Counted from the first letter of the stretch, positions 7,612 to 16,439 are shown. The stretch is DNA of 64,000 nt from Mycolicibacterium hassiacum DSM 44199 (GCF_900603025.1 NZ_LR026975.1:744001-808000); one strand, 5' to 3'. Notes: generated by a model not told the origin, from the letters alone. A program made the numbers and translations.

Positions 7612-7931
7612 GCAACAAGCTGCCTCGCGAGTTCGCCCACCTCGAGCATCTGGTCGACGAATGGGCCATCGAGGACGGGCACGCGCGCTACGTCAAACGG
7701 GTCAACAGTTCGATGGAGCAGATCCGCGCCTTCTACGACGCCGTGTTCCCGTACGCCGAGGAGGCGGTGGCCTACGTCGACAAGTTCGACTACGACCAGC
7801 CGCTGCCCGAGGATGTGGCGAATCTGCGCAACCTGCTGTACTCGCTGATCACCGTGGCGCTGGCCGTGGAGTTGTGGCAGCAGCCGCGGGTGAAGCACTC
7901 GGGGACGACGATTCTGACGAGGTTGAGCTGA
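7608..7931 (+). CDS. 107-residue helical protein of unknown function
   Basis: I do not recognise this gene. Its ATG overlaps the Rieske stop (ATGA), indicating translational coupling and a role tied to the oxygenase. The product is mostly helical, rich in aromatic and acidic residues (FAHLEHLVDEWAIEDGHARY, FYDAVFPYAEEAVAYVDKF), with no signal peptide or metal motif. Size and position resemble a small accessory subunit, but the sequence is not that of a typical ring-dioxygenase beta subunit, which is longer and cone-shaped (SnoaL-like). Confidence 0.75.
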   Translation: MSNKLPREFAHLEHLVDEWAIEDGHARYVKRVNSSMEQIRAFYDAVFPYAEEAVAYVDKFDYDQPLPEDVANLRNLLYSLITVALAVELWQQPRVKHSGTTILTRLS

Positions 7932-7933
7932 CG

Positions 7934-8758
7934 TTGACCACGACGAACCTAGAGGTCATCGACCTGACCCCGCGGATCGGCAGCGAGATCAGGACCGATC
8001 TGGACACCCTGCTCAGCGGTCGGGCGGCCGCCACCATCCGCGAGATCCTCGAACAGCGCGGCGTGGTGTTCTTCCGCGGGCTCGACATCGGCGACGAACA
8101 GCAGGTGGCGATCGCGCGAACGCTGGGCACCGTGGTGCAGAACGAGGGGGAGAACGGGATCTACAAGATCTCGCTCGACGAAACCGTCAACCAGCGCGCC
8201 CAATACCTCAAGGGATCGCTGTTCTGGCATTTCGACGGCTCTCTGCAGCCGTATCCGAACCTGGCCACCCTGCTGCGAGCGGTCCGGTTGTCGCCGACCG
8301 GCGGACAGACCGAACTCTGTAACACCTACGCCGCCTACGAGGATCTCCCACCGGCGGACAAGGAGCTCATCGCCGACCTGCGCGTGGTACACAGCGCCGA
8401 ACGATCGCAGTACTACGTCACTCCGGAGATGAGCTACGAGGAAGTCGTCTTCTGGCAGAAGTCGCCGACCAAGACCTGCCCGATCGTCTGGACCCACCGC
8501 TCCGGGCGCAAATCGCTGCTGCTCGGCGCCACCGCCGATTACGTGGTCGGCATGCCGGTCGAACAGAGCCGCGCGCTGCTGGCCCGGTTGCGCGACTGGG
8601 CCACCCAGCCGCAGTACGTCTACCGCCACGAATGGCAGGTCGGGGATCTGCTGATCTGGGACAACACCGGCACCATGCACCGCGCCCTGCCCTATCCCGA
8701 GGACAGCGGACGGCTGATGCACCGCACGATTCTGGCCGGCGAGGAGCCGTTGGAGTGA
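7934..8758 (+). CDS. TauD/TfdA-family 2-oxoglutarate-dependent dioxygenase
   Basis: About 274 residues, normal for TauD/TfdA enzymes, which hydroxylate a substrate while converting 2-oxoglutarate to succinate. The iron-binding HxD is in FWHFDGS (near residue 99) and the distal histidine in DNTGTMHRALPY near the C-terminus; the arginine for 2-oxoglutarate follows in the RLMHRTIL tail. The start is uncertain: TTG 7934, three bases after the previous stop and 11 nt after a GAGG box, gives an N-terminus (TTTNLEVIDLTPRIG) fitting the family; a longer frame upstream only reads the preceding gene. It lies in the Rieske operon and probably acts on the same substrate class. Confidence 0.85.
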   Translation: MTTTNLEVIDLTPRIGSEIRTDLDTLLSGRAAATIREILEQRGVVFFRGLDIGDEQQVAIARTLGTVVQNEGENGIYKISLDETVNQRAQYLKGSLFWHFDGSLQPYPNLATLLRAVRLSPTGGQTELCNTYAAYEDLPPADKELIADLRVVHSAERSQYYVTPEMSYEEVVFWQKSPTKTCPIVWTHRSGRKSLLLGATADYVVGMPVEQSRALLARLRDWATQPQYVYRHEWQVGDLLIWDNTGTMHRALPYPEDSGRLMHRTILAGEEPLE

Positions 8759-8783
8759 GTTCGCGCCTACCGGAAGGAGTCCG

Positions 8784-9413
8784 ATGACCGAATCCGACGC
8801 CCCGTTGCTGACCCCGCCGGCCGCCGACGAGTGGGGCGACGACGAATACGCCGCGGTCGGCGCGTTGTTCGGGGTGCCGGGACCCGAGGTGCCGCGGGCC
8901 GGCTCGGGGCACCCCAGCGATCCGCTGAACTTCGACATTCTCGGGGTGTTGGTGCGCCATCCCCGGTTGGCCCGGAAGTTCCTCGGATTCAACGGTTTTC
9001 TGCTGCAGCAGGGCGAGCTCCCGGTGCGCCTGCGGGAGTTGGTGATCCTGCGGCTGGCGTATGTGCGGCGGTCGGCGTTCTTCTGGGGCGAACACCACCG
9101 GGTCGCCACCCGCGCCGGGGTACCCGAGGCCGACATCGCGCGGATCGCCGGTGGCGCCGCCGAATTCGACGGCACCGACCGCCTGGTGCTCGAGGCCACC
9201 GACGAGATGCTCGCCGACGGCCGGATCGGTCCGGCGACCTGGCAGCGGCTGGTCGGAGAGCTCGGCACCCATCAGGCGATGGAGGTGGTCTTCGTCTTCG
9301 GCACCTACGCGATGCTGGCCACCGCATGCGACACCTGGCGGTTGGCGCCACCGCCGGGCAGCTCCCGACTGCCCGATGCCGCTCCGCACCCCACCGCAGA
9401 AGGAGAGCAGTGA
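8784..9413 (+). CDS. carboxymuconolactone decarboxylase/AhpD-like protein
   Basis: A 209-residue all-helical protein with the CMD fold: RELVILRLAYVRRSAFFWGEHHRVATRAGVPEADI holds the core helices. The position where AhpD-type proteins carry the CxxC redox pair is occupied by RSAFFWGEH, so a thiol peroxidase-reductase activity is unlikely. The glutamate-histidine pair (E-H-H, near residue 101) is typical of the decarboxylase/dehydrogenase-linked branch. ATG 8784 has a GGAAGGAG box. Its stop overlaps the next GTG (GTGA). Such genes often accompany aromatic and steroid catabolic oxygenases; the exact reaction is not established. Confidence 0.85.
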   Translation: MTESDAPLLTPPAADEWGDDEYAAVGALFGVPGPEVPRAGSGHPSDPLNFDILGVLVRHPRLARKFLGFNGFLLQQGELPVRLRELVILRLAYVRRSAFFWGEHHRVATRAGVPEADIARIAGGAAEFDGTDRLVLEATDEMLADGRIGPATWQRLVGELGTHQAMEVVFVFGTYAMLATACDTWRLAPPPGSSRLPDAAPHPTAEGEQ

Positions 9414-10621
9414 CCACCGAGGTGAAGGGCGAACTTTACTACGACCCTTGGGATGTCGAGCTCAACGCCGACCCCTACCCGATGTTCGAACGGATCCGGG
9501 ACGAGGCGCCGCTGTACTACAACGAGAAGCACGACTTCTACGCGATCAGCCGGTTCGACGACGTCGGCCGGGCACTGGTGGACCACGAGACGTTCAGTTC
9601 GGCGCGTGGGGTCGTGCTGGAGATCATCAAGTCGGGCATGGAGATCCCGCCCGGGCTGCTGCTCTTCGAGGATCCGCCCATCCACGACATCCACCGCGGC
9701 CTGCTGTCGCGGGCGTTCACACCGCGCAAGATCAACGCGCTCGAGCCACTGATCCGCGATTTCACCCGCCGCTGTCTGGATCAGGTCGAGGGCGACCGGT
9801 TCGACTTCGTCAAGGATCTCGGCTCGGTGATGCCGATGCGGGTGGTGGGCATGCTCTTCGGCATCCCCGAGGACTACCAGCGGCGAGTCCAGGAGGACGG
9901 CGAACGGCACGTGCGCACCGCGCGTGGCGGCCAGATGACCGACAACCCGGACGGGGCGATCAGCGACGGCGAGGTGTTCGCCGACTTCATCGACTGGCGC
10001 ATCAACCATCCCGCCGACGATCTGACCACCGAACTGCTCGAGGCCGAGTTCGAGGACGAGACCGCAACGGTGCGCAAGCTGCGGCGTGACGAGCTGCTGG
10101 TGTTCATGAACGTGGTGGCGGTCGCCGGCGCCGAGACCACCACCCGGCTGATCGGCTGGACCGGCAAGCTGCTGTCCGAGCACCCCGACCAGCGCCGCGC
10201 GCTGGTCGCCGACCGGTCGCTGCTGCCCGGCGCGATCGAGGAGATCCTGCGTTACGAGCCCCCGGCGCTGCAGGCCGCCCGCTACGTCACCCGCGACGTC
10301 GAGTTCCACGGCGCCACGGTGCCCGCGGGCAGCGCGATTCTCACGCTCATCGGGGCGGCGAACCGCGACGAACGCCGGTTCGGCGACGACGCCGAGGTTT
10401 TCGACATCACCCGCGCGCCGCGTCAGCACCTGACCTTCGGGGTCGGGGCGCACTACTGCCTGGGCAACGCCCTGGCCCGGCTGGAGGGCCGGATCGCGCT
10501 GGAGGAGATCCTCGATCGGTTCCCGGACTGGGAGGTCGACCTCGACGACGCGGTGTTCTCCTCGTCGTCGGCGGTGCGCGGCTGGGACAGCATGCCGGCG
10601 CAGGTGACCCGGCGCCGGTAG
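9410..10621 (+). CDS. cytochrome P450
   Basis: A 403-residue soluble bacterial P450. The I-helix oxygen-binding motif AGAETTT is at about 239-245, the E-x-x-R of helix K in EEILRYEPP, and the heme loop FGVGAHYCLGNALARLE has the thiolate cysteine at about residue 350. The start is GTG 9410 overlapping the previous stop (GTGA) behind AGGAGAG. It ends the Rieske operon and is convergent with the thiolase-like gene. Sequence style (FDPW..NADPYPMFERIRDEAPLYYNEKHDFYAISRFDDV) is that of mycobacterial steroid/terpenoid hydroxylases. No ferredoxin or ferredoxin reductase is encoded nearby. Confidence 0.95.
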   Translation: MTTEVKGELYYDPWDVELNADPYPMFERIRDEAPLYYNEKHDFYAISRFDDVGRALVDHETFSSARGVVLEIIKSGMEIPPGLLLFEDPPIHDIHRGLLSRAFTPRKINALEPLIRDFTRRCLDQVEGDRFDFVKDLGSVMPMRVVGMLFGIPEDYQRRVQEDGERHVRTARGGQMTDNPDGAISDGEVFADFIDWRINHPADDLTTELLEAEFEDETATVRKLRRDELLVFMNVVAVAGAETTTRLIGWTGKLLSEHPDQRRALVADRSLLPGAIEEILRYEPPALQAARYVTRDVEFHGATVPAGSAILTLIGAANRDERRFGDDAEVFDITRAPRQHLTFGVGAHYCLGNALARLEGRIALEEILDRFPDWEVDLDDAVFSSSSAVRGWDSMPAQVTRRR

Positions 10622-10623
10622 CG

Positions 10624-11853
10624 TCAGCGGGTCAACAGCAGACAGCCCGCGATCGGGCCGCCGCCGGCGGCGGCGACAGCCACCTCGGGCCGGCGCGGCA
10701 CCTGCCGCTCACCGGCCTGCCCGCGCAACTGCAGGCACGCCTCGTGTAGCAACCAGTAGCCGTGCATCCGGCCGGCCGACAACTGACCGCCGTAGGTGTT
10801 GAGCGGCAGCTCGCCGTCGAGGGCGATGCGGGTGGCGCCCTCGACGAACGGCCCGGCCTCCCCGTCGCCGCAGAAGCCCAGCGCCTCCAGCCAGGCGAAC
10901 GTCAGGAACGTGAAGCCGTCGTAGAGTTCGGCGACGTCGACGTCGGCCGGCCGCAGATCGGTGCGGGACCACAGTTGTTTCGCGGCGTCCGCCGACGCCA
11001 TCTTCGGATAGTCGGGGCGGTGGAACCAGCCGCCCGATCCGTACGAGCCGCCGAGGGCCTCGATCCGGACCGCCGGATTCGGGCAGTCCGCGGCGTGGTC
11101 GGCGTGCGACACCACCAGTGCTATCGACCCGTCGACCGGCACGTCGCAGTCGAACAACCCGAACGGTGTGGAGACCGGCCGGGCCGCCAGGTAGTCCGCC
11201 ATCGTCATCGGATCGCGGAAGGTGGCCAGCGGGTTGAGCCCGGCGTTGCGCCGGGTGTTGATGGCCAGCCAGCCCAGCTGTTCCTTGGTGGTGCCGTAGA
11301 GCTCCATGTGGCGACGGCAGTGCATGGCAAGCCAGTTCGCGGCCGAGTAGGCGTGCGCGGCCAGCAGTTCGTCCATATCGCCGAACGGTTTGACCGGCCG
11401 CCGGCCCCCGGGTGCGCGGGGTTCCTCCGGCGGGTCGGCCAGCGGGTTGCCCCCACCGCCGGACGGCGACTGGGTCCCACCGCCGGACGGCGACTGGGTC
11501 ATGGTGCCGCCCAGCATCTGCACCGTCCGGTAGACCAGCACATGCCGCGCCCGGCGTTCGGCGACCGCACGCGCGGCCGACATCACCGGGGTGAGCAGCC
11601 CGCCGGTGTCGAAGCCGAAGGAACAGTCGGCGGCCTCGATCCCCAGCGCGGCGGCGGCCTCGGTAGCCGGGGTCTCGCCGAGCGTGGCGATGCCGTCGAT
11701 GTCGGCGGCGGTCAGGCCGGCGTCGGCGATGGCCGACCGGGTGGCCTCCAGGGTCAGTTCCAGGCCGGGAATCCCGGTGCGCCGGCCGATGCGCGAGATG
11801 CCCAGCCCACTGATCACCGTGTTCTTCTCGAAGAGTTCCACCCTGTGTCCCAT
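10624..11853 (-). CDS. thiolase-like protein (SCP-x/Ltp2 type)
   Basis: A 409-residue protein of the lipid-transfer/thiolase-like group that pairs with DUF35 partners in steroid side-chain degradation (known Ltp2 enzymes are retro-aldolases, not thiolases). The N-terminal thiolase fold ISGLGISRIGR...ALTLEATRSAIADAGLTAADIDG is clear; C-terminal segments VDVAELYDGFTFLTFAWLEALGFC and LPLNTYGGQLSAGRMHGY match the family, including tyrosines in the active-site loops. The usual nucleophilic cysteine of true thiolases is not seen at its normal place. An unusual glycine/proline/serine loop with a tandem 8-residue repeat lies at about 118-135. ATG 11853 is divergent from a DUF35 gene, its likely partner. 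Confidence 0.85.
   Translation of the reverse strand: MGHRVELFEKNTVISGLGISRIGRRTGIPGLELTLEATRSAIADAGLTAADIDGIATLGETPATEAAAALGIEAADCSFGFDTGGLLTPVMSAARAVAERRARHVLVYRTVQMLGGTMTQSPSGGGTQSPSGGGGNPLADPPEEPRAPGGRRPVKPFGDMDELLAAHAYSAANWLAMHCRRHMELYGTTKEQLGWLAINTRRNAGLNPLATFRDPMTMADYLAARPVSTPFGLFDCDVPVDGSIALVVSHADHAADCPNPAVRIEALGGSYGSGGWFHRPDYPKMASADAAKQLWSRTDLRPADVDVAELYDGFTFLTFAWLEALGFCGDGEAGPFVEGATRIALDGELPLNTYGGQLSAGRMHGYWLLHEACLQLRGQAGERQVPRRPEVAVAAAGGGPIAGCLLLTR
11452..11499 (-). repeat. in-frame 24-bp tandem duplication in thiolase-like gene
   Basis: Two adjacent perfect copies of a 24-bp unit (11452-11475 and 11476-11499) duplicate eight residues (QSPSGGGT) in a surface-type loop of the thiolase-like protein. 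The unit keeps the frame. It looks like a recent slippage event and could vary in copy number between strains. Confidence 0.9.
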
Positions 11854-11892
11854 CGATCCGCCCTGTCGACCTGCGTTGTGATGCCAACCGTG

Positions 11893-11908
11893 AGGAATGT
11901 ACTTTCTG
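11893..11908. promoter_or_regulatory. weak member of the 7-2-7 operator family
   Basis: AGGAATG-TA-CTTTCTG resembles the recurring operator GAGAATN-NN-NRTTCTC with several mismatches. It lies between the divergent thiolase-like (start 11853) and DUF35 (start 11914) genes. Supported mainly by position and by stronger sites elsewhere. Confidence 0.35.
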
Positions 11909-11913
11909 ATCCG

Positions 11914-12351
11914 ATGTCCGACGAGACCACACCCACGCCTCCGTCGCGGATCCTGCCCGGGTTGACCGACCACAACCGTGCGTTCTGGACCGGCGGTGCG
12001 CAGGGACAGCTGCTCATCACCCGGTGCACCGGGTGTCGACGGTGGATCAACCCACCGGAACCCGACTGTCCGTACTGCGGCGGGCGGCTCGATCCGCAAC
12101 CGGTGTCGGGGCAGGGGACCGTGTTCACCTACACGGTCAACCATCAACCGTTCAACCCCGCCGTGCCGGTGCCCTACGTGGTCGCGATCGTGCAGCTCGA
12201 CGAGCAGGACGATCTGCGGGTGGCCGCGAACATCGTTGACTGCGAACCCGATTCGGTGCGCATCGGGATGCGGGTGCAGGTGCGCTTCGAACGCCACGAG
12301 GTCGACGGCACCGACCGCTACGTGCCGGTCTTCGCCCCGGCGGCCGCCTGA
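11914..12351 (+). CDS. DUF35/OB-fold acyl-CoA-associated protein
   Basis: A 145-residue protein with an N-terminal rubredoxin-like zinc ribbon (CTGC near residue 40 and CPYC near 53) followed by an OB fold (GTVFTYTVNHQPF...VPYVVAIVQLDE). DUF35 proteins bind thiolase-like Ltp2 partners and help form their CoA-ester active site in steroid catabolism. The ATG at 11914 is preferred over an in-frame ATG at 11881 because the latter would place the candidate operator inside the gene. No clear ribosome site precedes either, so the message may be leaderless. Partner is probably the divergent 10624-11853 product. Confidence 0.85.
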   Translation: MSDETTPTPPSRILPGLTDHNRAFWTGGAQGQLLITRCTGCRRWINPPEPDCPYCGGRLDPQPVSGQGTVFTYTVNHQPFNPAVPVPYVVAIVQLDEQDDLRVAANIVDCEPDSVRIGMRVQVRFERHEVDGTDRYVPVFAPAAA

Positions 12352-12379
12352 TCGCCGTCCGCGGCCACCCGCGACGCCG

Positions 12380-13096
12380 TCATCCCGCCCGGCGGTGTTC
12401 CCGCCACCGCCGCCATCCGCGGTGGGTGGCGATCACGCCCACGATCGCCATCACGCACCACACCGCGACCGCCGCGTACGCCAGCGGCGAGGTCAGATCC
12501 GACAGCGACGCGCCCAACGCGGTGTAGACGAAGCCGCGTGGCGCCGAGCCGATGAACGCGCCGACGGCCATCTGCCACACCGGAACCCCGAACGCGCCGA
12601 ACGCGTATGACGCCAGCGCGTCGGACACCCCGGGCACGAACCGCTGGCCGACCACGGCCCACAGCCCGTGCCGGTCGATCAGCGCGTCCAGCCGGTCGGC
12701 CCGCTCGGGACCCAGCAGCGCCCGGGCACTGTCCCGGCCGGCCCGCCGGCCGATCAGGCTGGTGATCACCGCCGTGCCGACCGTCGCGCCCAGCGTCACG
12801 AACAACCCCAGCACCGGGCCGAACAGCAGGCCGCTGCCGCCGGCCAGGATCGGGCCGGGAACGAACAACGCGCCGAGAACGGCCGACACCACGATGTAGG
12901 CCAGCGGGGCGGCCGGCCCGGTGGCCGCCACCGTGCGCCGCACGTCCTCGACGTCGATCACCCGGCTCACCGCGACCAGATAGAACATCGTCAGCAGCAC
13001 CGCCGCGAACAGCGCGAGCCGCAGGATGTGGCGGGCACGTGAGGGGCCGGGCGGATCGGCGGTCTCGGGCGTATCGGCTGCCATGTCGGCCGACAT
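12380..13096 (-). CDS. TVP38/TMEM64-family (VTT/DedA-like) membrane protein
   Basis: A 238-residue integral membrane protein with about six hydrophobic segments. The signature VTT domain is seen as VPGPILAGGSGLLFGPVLGLFVTLGATVGTAVITSLIGRRAGR (about 80-125), with a second re-entrant part QRFVPGVSDALASYAFGAFGVPVW. The family carries lipid-scramblase or transporter-like activities at membranes; no link to catabolism is obvious. It is convergent with the DUF35 gene and nearly divergent from the flavoprotein gene at 13137 (starts only 40 bp apart). Starts ATG 13096 and ATG 13084 are both possible. Confidence 0.85.
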   Translation of the reverse strand: MSADMAADTPETADPPGPSRARHILRLALFAAVLLTMFYLVAVSRVIDVEDVRRTVAATGPAAPLAYIVVSAVLGALFVPGPILAGGSGLLFGPVLGLFVTLGATVGTAVITSLIGRRAGRDSARALLGPERADRLDALIDRHGLWAVVGQRFVPGVSDALASYAFGAFGVPVWQMAVGAFIGSAPRGFVYTALGASLSDLTSPLAYAAVAVWCVMAIVGVIATHRGWRRWREHRRAG

Positions 13097-13136
13097 TCTT
13101 CCGCACGCCCCCGCGTGCCGCGTATGGTCCGACGCT

Positions 13137-14672
13137 GTGACCGCAGCTGACGAGGAAGTCGACGTTCTGGTGGCCGGTTCGGCCGGCGCCCTGGCCGGTG
13201 CCTACACCGCGGCGCGGGAGGGGCTTTCGGTGGCGATCGTCGAGGCCGGCGACCGGTTCGGTGGAACCTTCGCCTACTCCGGCGGCGGGGGCATGTGGTA
13301 CCCGTGCAATCCGGTGTTGATGCGGGCCGGCTGCGACGACACCATCGACGACGCGCTGCGCTACTACCGCGCGGTGGTCGGCGACCGGACCCCGGCCGAG
13401 CTGCAGGAGACCTATGTCCGCGGCGGCGCCGGGCTGATCGACTACCTCGAACGCGACGAGCGCTTCGCGTTCAAGATCCTGCCCTGGCCGGATTACTACA
13501 GTTCGGCGCCGGGTGCCCGCACCGACGGGATGCGCCACATCGTCGCCAAGGCGGTGCCCGACGAGCGGCTCGGCCGGTTCCGCGGACTGGTACGCGGGCC
13601 GCTGGACCACGAACGGCTCGGCGCCCCGCAGCCCGATCTGCTCACCGGCGGCCGGGCGCTGATCGGCCGGTTCCTGTGGGCGCTGGCCGAACAGCCCCGG
13701 GTGGCCGCGTACCTGGACAGTCCGCTGGTCGAACTGATCGTCGAGGACGGCCGGGTCACCGGCGCGGTGGTGGAGGCCGACGGGCGCCGCCGCCGGATCA
13801 CCGCCCGCCGCGGCGTGCTGCTGGCCACCGGCGGTTTCGAACACAACGCCGAGATGCGCGCCCGATACGGTGTCGGCGGGCTGGCCACCGACACCATGGG
13901 GGCGCCGGCCAACCGCGGCCTGGCGCACCAGGCCGCCATCGCGATCGGCGCCGCCACCGACCTCATGGACCAGGCGTGGTGGGCGCCCGGGCTGGTCCAC
14001 CCCGACGGGCGGGCGGCGTTCGCACTGTGCTTCACCGGCGGCATCTTCGTCGACCGGGCCGGGCGCCGGTTCGTCAACGAGTCGGCGCCGTACGACCGGC
14101 TCGGCCGCGAGATCCTGCGCGCCATGCGCGCCGGCAGCGTCGGCCCCCGGTACTGGATGGTCTACGACAGCAGCGCCGGTGAACAGCCGCCCGTCGCCGC
14201 GACCAACGTCTCGTTCGCGCCGTTTCAGGCCTACCGCGCGGCCGGCGTCTGGGTGCAGGCCGACACCCTCGACGAACTCGCCCGCCTGATCGGCGTACCG
14301 CCCGACGCGCTGACCGCCACGGTGCGGCGGTTCAACGAATTCGCCCGCCGCGACGACGATCCCGACTTCGGCCGGGGGCGGGACCCGTTCGACCGTGCGT
14401 TCACCGGGGGAGCGTCCCCGCTGGTGCCCATCACCACCCCGCCGTTCCGCGCGGCGCAGTTCGGCATCTCCGACCTGGGCACCAAGGGCGGGCTGCGCAC
14501 CGACACCGACGCCCGGGTGCTCGACACCTCCGGCCGGCCGATCCCGGGGCTGTACGCGGCCGGCAACACCATGGCCGCGGTGTCCGGCGAGACCTATCCC
14601 GGCGGCGGCAACCCGATCGGTGCGTCACTGCTGTTCAGTCACCGCGCCGCACTGCACATGGCCGGAGAGTGA
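13137..14672 (+). CDS. KstD-like FAD-dependent dehydrogenase
   Basis: A 511-residue flavoprotein of the 3-ketosteroid delta1-dehydrogenase/fumarate-reductase fold. The FAD dinucleotide motif is VLVAGSAGALAGAYTAAREG near the N-terminus. A glycine-rich ATGGFEHNAEMRARY segment sits near residue 227. The C-terminal FAD-binding end reads GLYAAGNTMAAVSGETYPGGGNPIGASLLFSHRAA, the usual KstD-type closing motif. Such enzymes insert a double bond next to a ring ketone. Start GTG 13137. The substrate may be a non-steroid ring ketone; family members are broad. Confidence 0.88.
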   Translation: MTAADEEVDVLVAGSAGALAGAYTAAREGLSVAIVEAGDRFGGTFAYSGGGGMWYPCNPVLMRAGCDDTIDDALRYYRAVVGDRTPAELQETYVRGGAGLIDYLERDERFAFKILPWPDYYSSAPGARTDGMRHIVAKAVPDERLGRFRGLVRGPLDHERLGAPQPDLLTGGRALIGRFLWALAEQPRVAAYLDSPLVELIVEDGRVTGAVVEADGRRRRITARRGVLLATGGFEHNAEMRARYGVGGLATDTMGAPANRGLAHQAAIAIGAATDLMDQAWWAPGLVHPDGRAAFALCFTGGIFVDRAGRRFVNESAPYDRLGREILRAMRAGSVGPRYWMVYDSSAGEQPPVAATNVSFAPFQAYRAAGVWVQADTLDELARLIGVPPDALTATVRRFNEFARRDDDPDFGRGRDPFDRAFTGGASPLVPITTPPFRAAQFGISDLGTKGGLRTDTDARVLDTSGRPIPGLYAAGNTMAAVSGETYPGGGNPIGASLLFSHRAALHMAGE

Positions 14673-14678
14673 TCCGGC

Positions 14679-16325
14679 TCAGCTCCCGGCGGCCGCCCGC
14701 GCCAGCCGGTCGCTCAGCAGATCGGCCAGCGCGGAGCGGACGATCTTGCCGGTGTCGGTGAACGGCAGCTCCTTCTTGTCGGCGACCCAGATGTGCTTGG
14801 GCACCTTGTAGGCCGACAACTCGGTGCGCAGCCGGTCCCGCAGCGCGCCGGCATCGACCGAGTGCCCGCGCTTGGGCACGACGGCGGCCGCGACGATCGT
14901 CGCGCCGTCCGGATCCTGCGCGCCGACCACGTACGCCTCGAGCACCCCGTCGAGCGCGCACAGCGCCGACTCCACCTCGCCCGGCGTGACATTGGTGCCG
15001 CCGCTGGTCTTGATCATGTCCCCGAGCCGGCCGGCGAAGGTCACCCAGCCGTCGGCGTCGGCCGCGCCGCAGTCGCCGGTCCGGTAGAACCCGTCCGGGG
15101 TGAACACGTCCTCGCGCTCGCGCTTGTACAGCCGCTGCATCAGCGAGTAGCCGCGCACCCAGATCTCACCGACCTCGCCGGGGCGCTTCGGCTCGCCGGT
15201 GTCGGGGTCGACGATGCGGTGGGTCAGCCCCTCCACCGAGGGGCCGACGGTCCCGCGGCGGTGCGGTGGCTGTTGCAGATACGGGTCGGCGCCGAGGTGA
15301 TTGCCGCACAGTTCGGTCATCCCCAACGAATCGCACCCGACCGGCCGGCGGTCCGGCGGCACCATCGCCGGCATGCTGGTGCGCCGCACCGAGCTGAGGT
15401 CGCGGCGAGCGAAATCGGGATGCTCGGCCAGCGTCTTTCCCTGCTGGGGCCAGCCCAGCGTGATCGTCGCCCGGTGGGTTTCGATGAGCCGCAACGCCTC
15501 ACCGGCGTCGAACGCGGGCTGGGTGATCAACGTGGCACCGTGGTGGATCACCGCGTGCAACCCGGTGACCAGTCCGCCCACCCAGAAGAACGGCATCGAG
15601 GTGAACAGCACATCGCCGGGGCGGACCACGTAGATGTGGGTCAGGTTGTAGGAGTGCCGCACCAGCGTGCCGTGGGTGTGCACGGGGGCCTTCGGTTCGC
15701 CGGTGCTGCCCGAGGTGTAGATCAGCACCACCTCGTCGGCGGGGGTCACGCACGATTCGGCCGCGGCCAGCAGATCGGCGCCGGCCGGAGCCGTGTCGGC
15801 GCCGCCGGTCAGTTCGTCGCCGACCACGGGGGTGACCCAGCCGCGGTCGGGCGACCCCCACACCGCGACGGTGCGCAGATACGGTGCGGCCGACAGCGCG
15901 ATCCGGCCCGGGCGCTGGCTCTCCAGGCCGGGCAGCGCCTCCTCGAGCCGGGTCAGGAAGTCGTTGCTGCCGAACCCCGGCCACGCCAACAGCGTGGACA
16001 GATCGGCATGCCGAATCGTCCACGCCAGCTCCCGCGGCTTGGCGAACGTGTTGATCGGCACCGCGACCGCGCCGATGCGGGTGACCGCGAACCACGCCAG
16101 GGCCCAATCGACGCTGTTGGGCATCAGGATGCCGACGTGGTCGCCCTTGCCGACGCCGCGGGCGAGCAGGGAGACCGCCAGTCGCGCGGACCGGCGCTCG
16201 AGCTCGGCGTAGGTCACCGAATGGCCGTCGGCCACCAGAAACGTCGCCGGACCGAACCGCTCGGCGGCGAATCGCAACAGCGCGGGAACGGTCGGTTCGA
16301 TGGCCGGGAAGGGCATGGCCGCCAT
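14679..16325 (-). CDS. AMP-dependent acyl-CoA synthetase (FadD-type)
   Basis: A 548-residue class I adenylate-forming enzyme that activates a carboxylic acid to its CoA thioester through an acyl-AMP. Motifs in order: the P-loop IYTSGSTGEPKAPVH, the A5-type GMTELCGNH, the hinge-region GFYRTGD and the catalytic lysine loop TDTGKIVRSAL near the C-terminus. The cyclohexanecarboxylate/benzoate-ligase-like N-terminus (PNSVDWALAWFAVTRIGAVAVPINT) is typical for the class. It is divergent from a CaiB-type gene across a perfect operator (16348-16363). ATG 16325 and ATG 16316 are both possible starts. Confidence 0.9.
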   Translation of the reverse strand: MAAMPFPAIEPTVPALLRFAAERFGPATFLVADGHSVTYAELERRSARLAVSLLARGVGKGDHVGILMPNSVDWALAWFAVTRIGAVAVPINTFAKPRELAWTIRHADLSTLLAWPGFGSNDFLTRLEEALPGLESQRPGRIALSAAPYLRTVAVWGSPDRGWVTPVVGDELTGGADTAPAGADLLAAAESCVTPADEVVLIYTSGSTGEPKAPVHTHGTLVRHSYNLTHIYVVRPGDVLFTSMPFFWVGGLVTGLHAVIHHGATLITQPAFDAGEALRLIETHRATITLGWPQQGKTLAEHPDFARRDLSSVRRTSMPAMVPPDRRPVGCDSLGMTELCGNHLGADPYLQQPPHRRGTVGPSVEGLTHRIVDPDTGEPKRPGEVGEIWVRGYSLMQRLYKREREDVFTPDGFYRTGDCGAADADGWVTFAGRLGDMIKTSGGTNVTPGEVESALCALDGVLEAYVVGAQDPDGATIVAAAVVPKRGHSVDAGALRDRLRTELSAYKVPKHIWVADKKELPFTDTGKIVRSALADLLSDRLARAAAGS

Positions 16326-16347
16326 GATAATGCGATATTCGGTAATC

Positions 16348-16363
16348 GAGAACAGGTGTTCTC
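16348..16363. promoter_or_regulatory. perfect 16-bp operator palindrome (site A)
   Basis: GAGAACA-GG-TGTTCTC is a perfect 7-2-7 inverted repeat with partial extension to GGTAAT and ATTACC on the two sides. It lies between the divergent ligase (16325) and CaiB-type (16440) genes. It is one of the two strongest members of a family found across the cluster. The AGAAC/GTTCT half-sites resemble those of KstR boxes, but four bases rather than two separate AAC from GTT. Confidence 0.8.
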
Positions 16364-16439
16364 ATTACCGTGCGCCGACGTCTAGACTGCGGTCAACGGA
16401 ACCGGGGTCATCGGACGAGGCTAGTGATGGAGGCCGGAA

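Noticed and set aside
16348..16363. Interpretation of the GAGAACA-GG-TGTTCTC site as a KstR box
   Set aside because: KstR sites have AAC and GTT two bases apart; here the gap is four in both perfect copies, so a different regulator is more likely.
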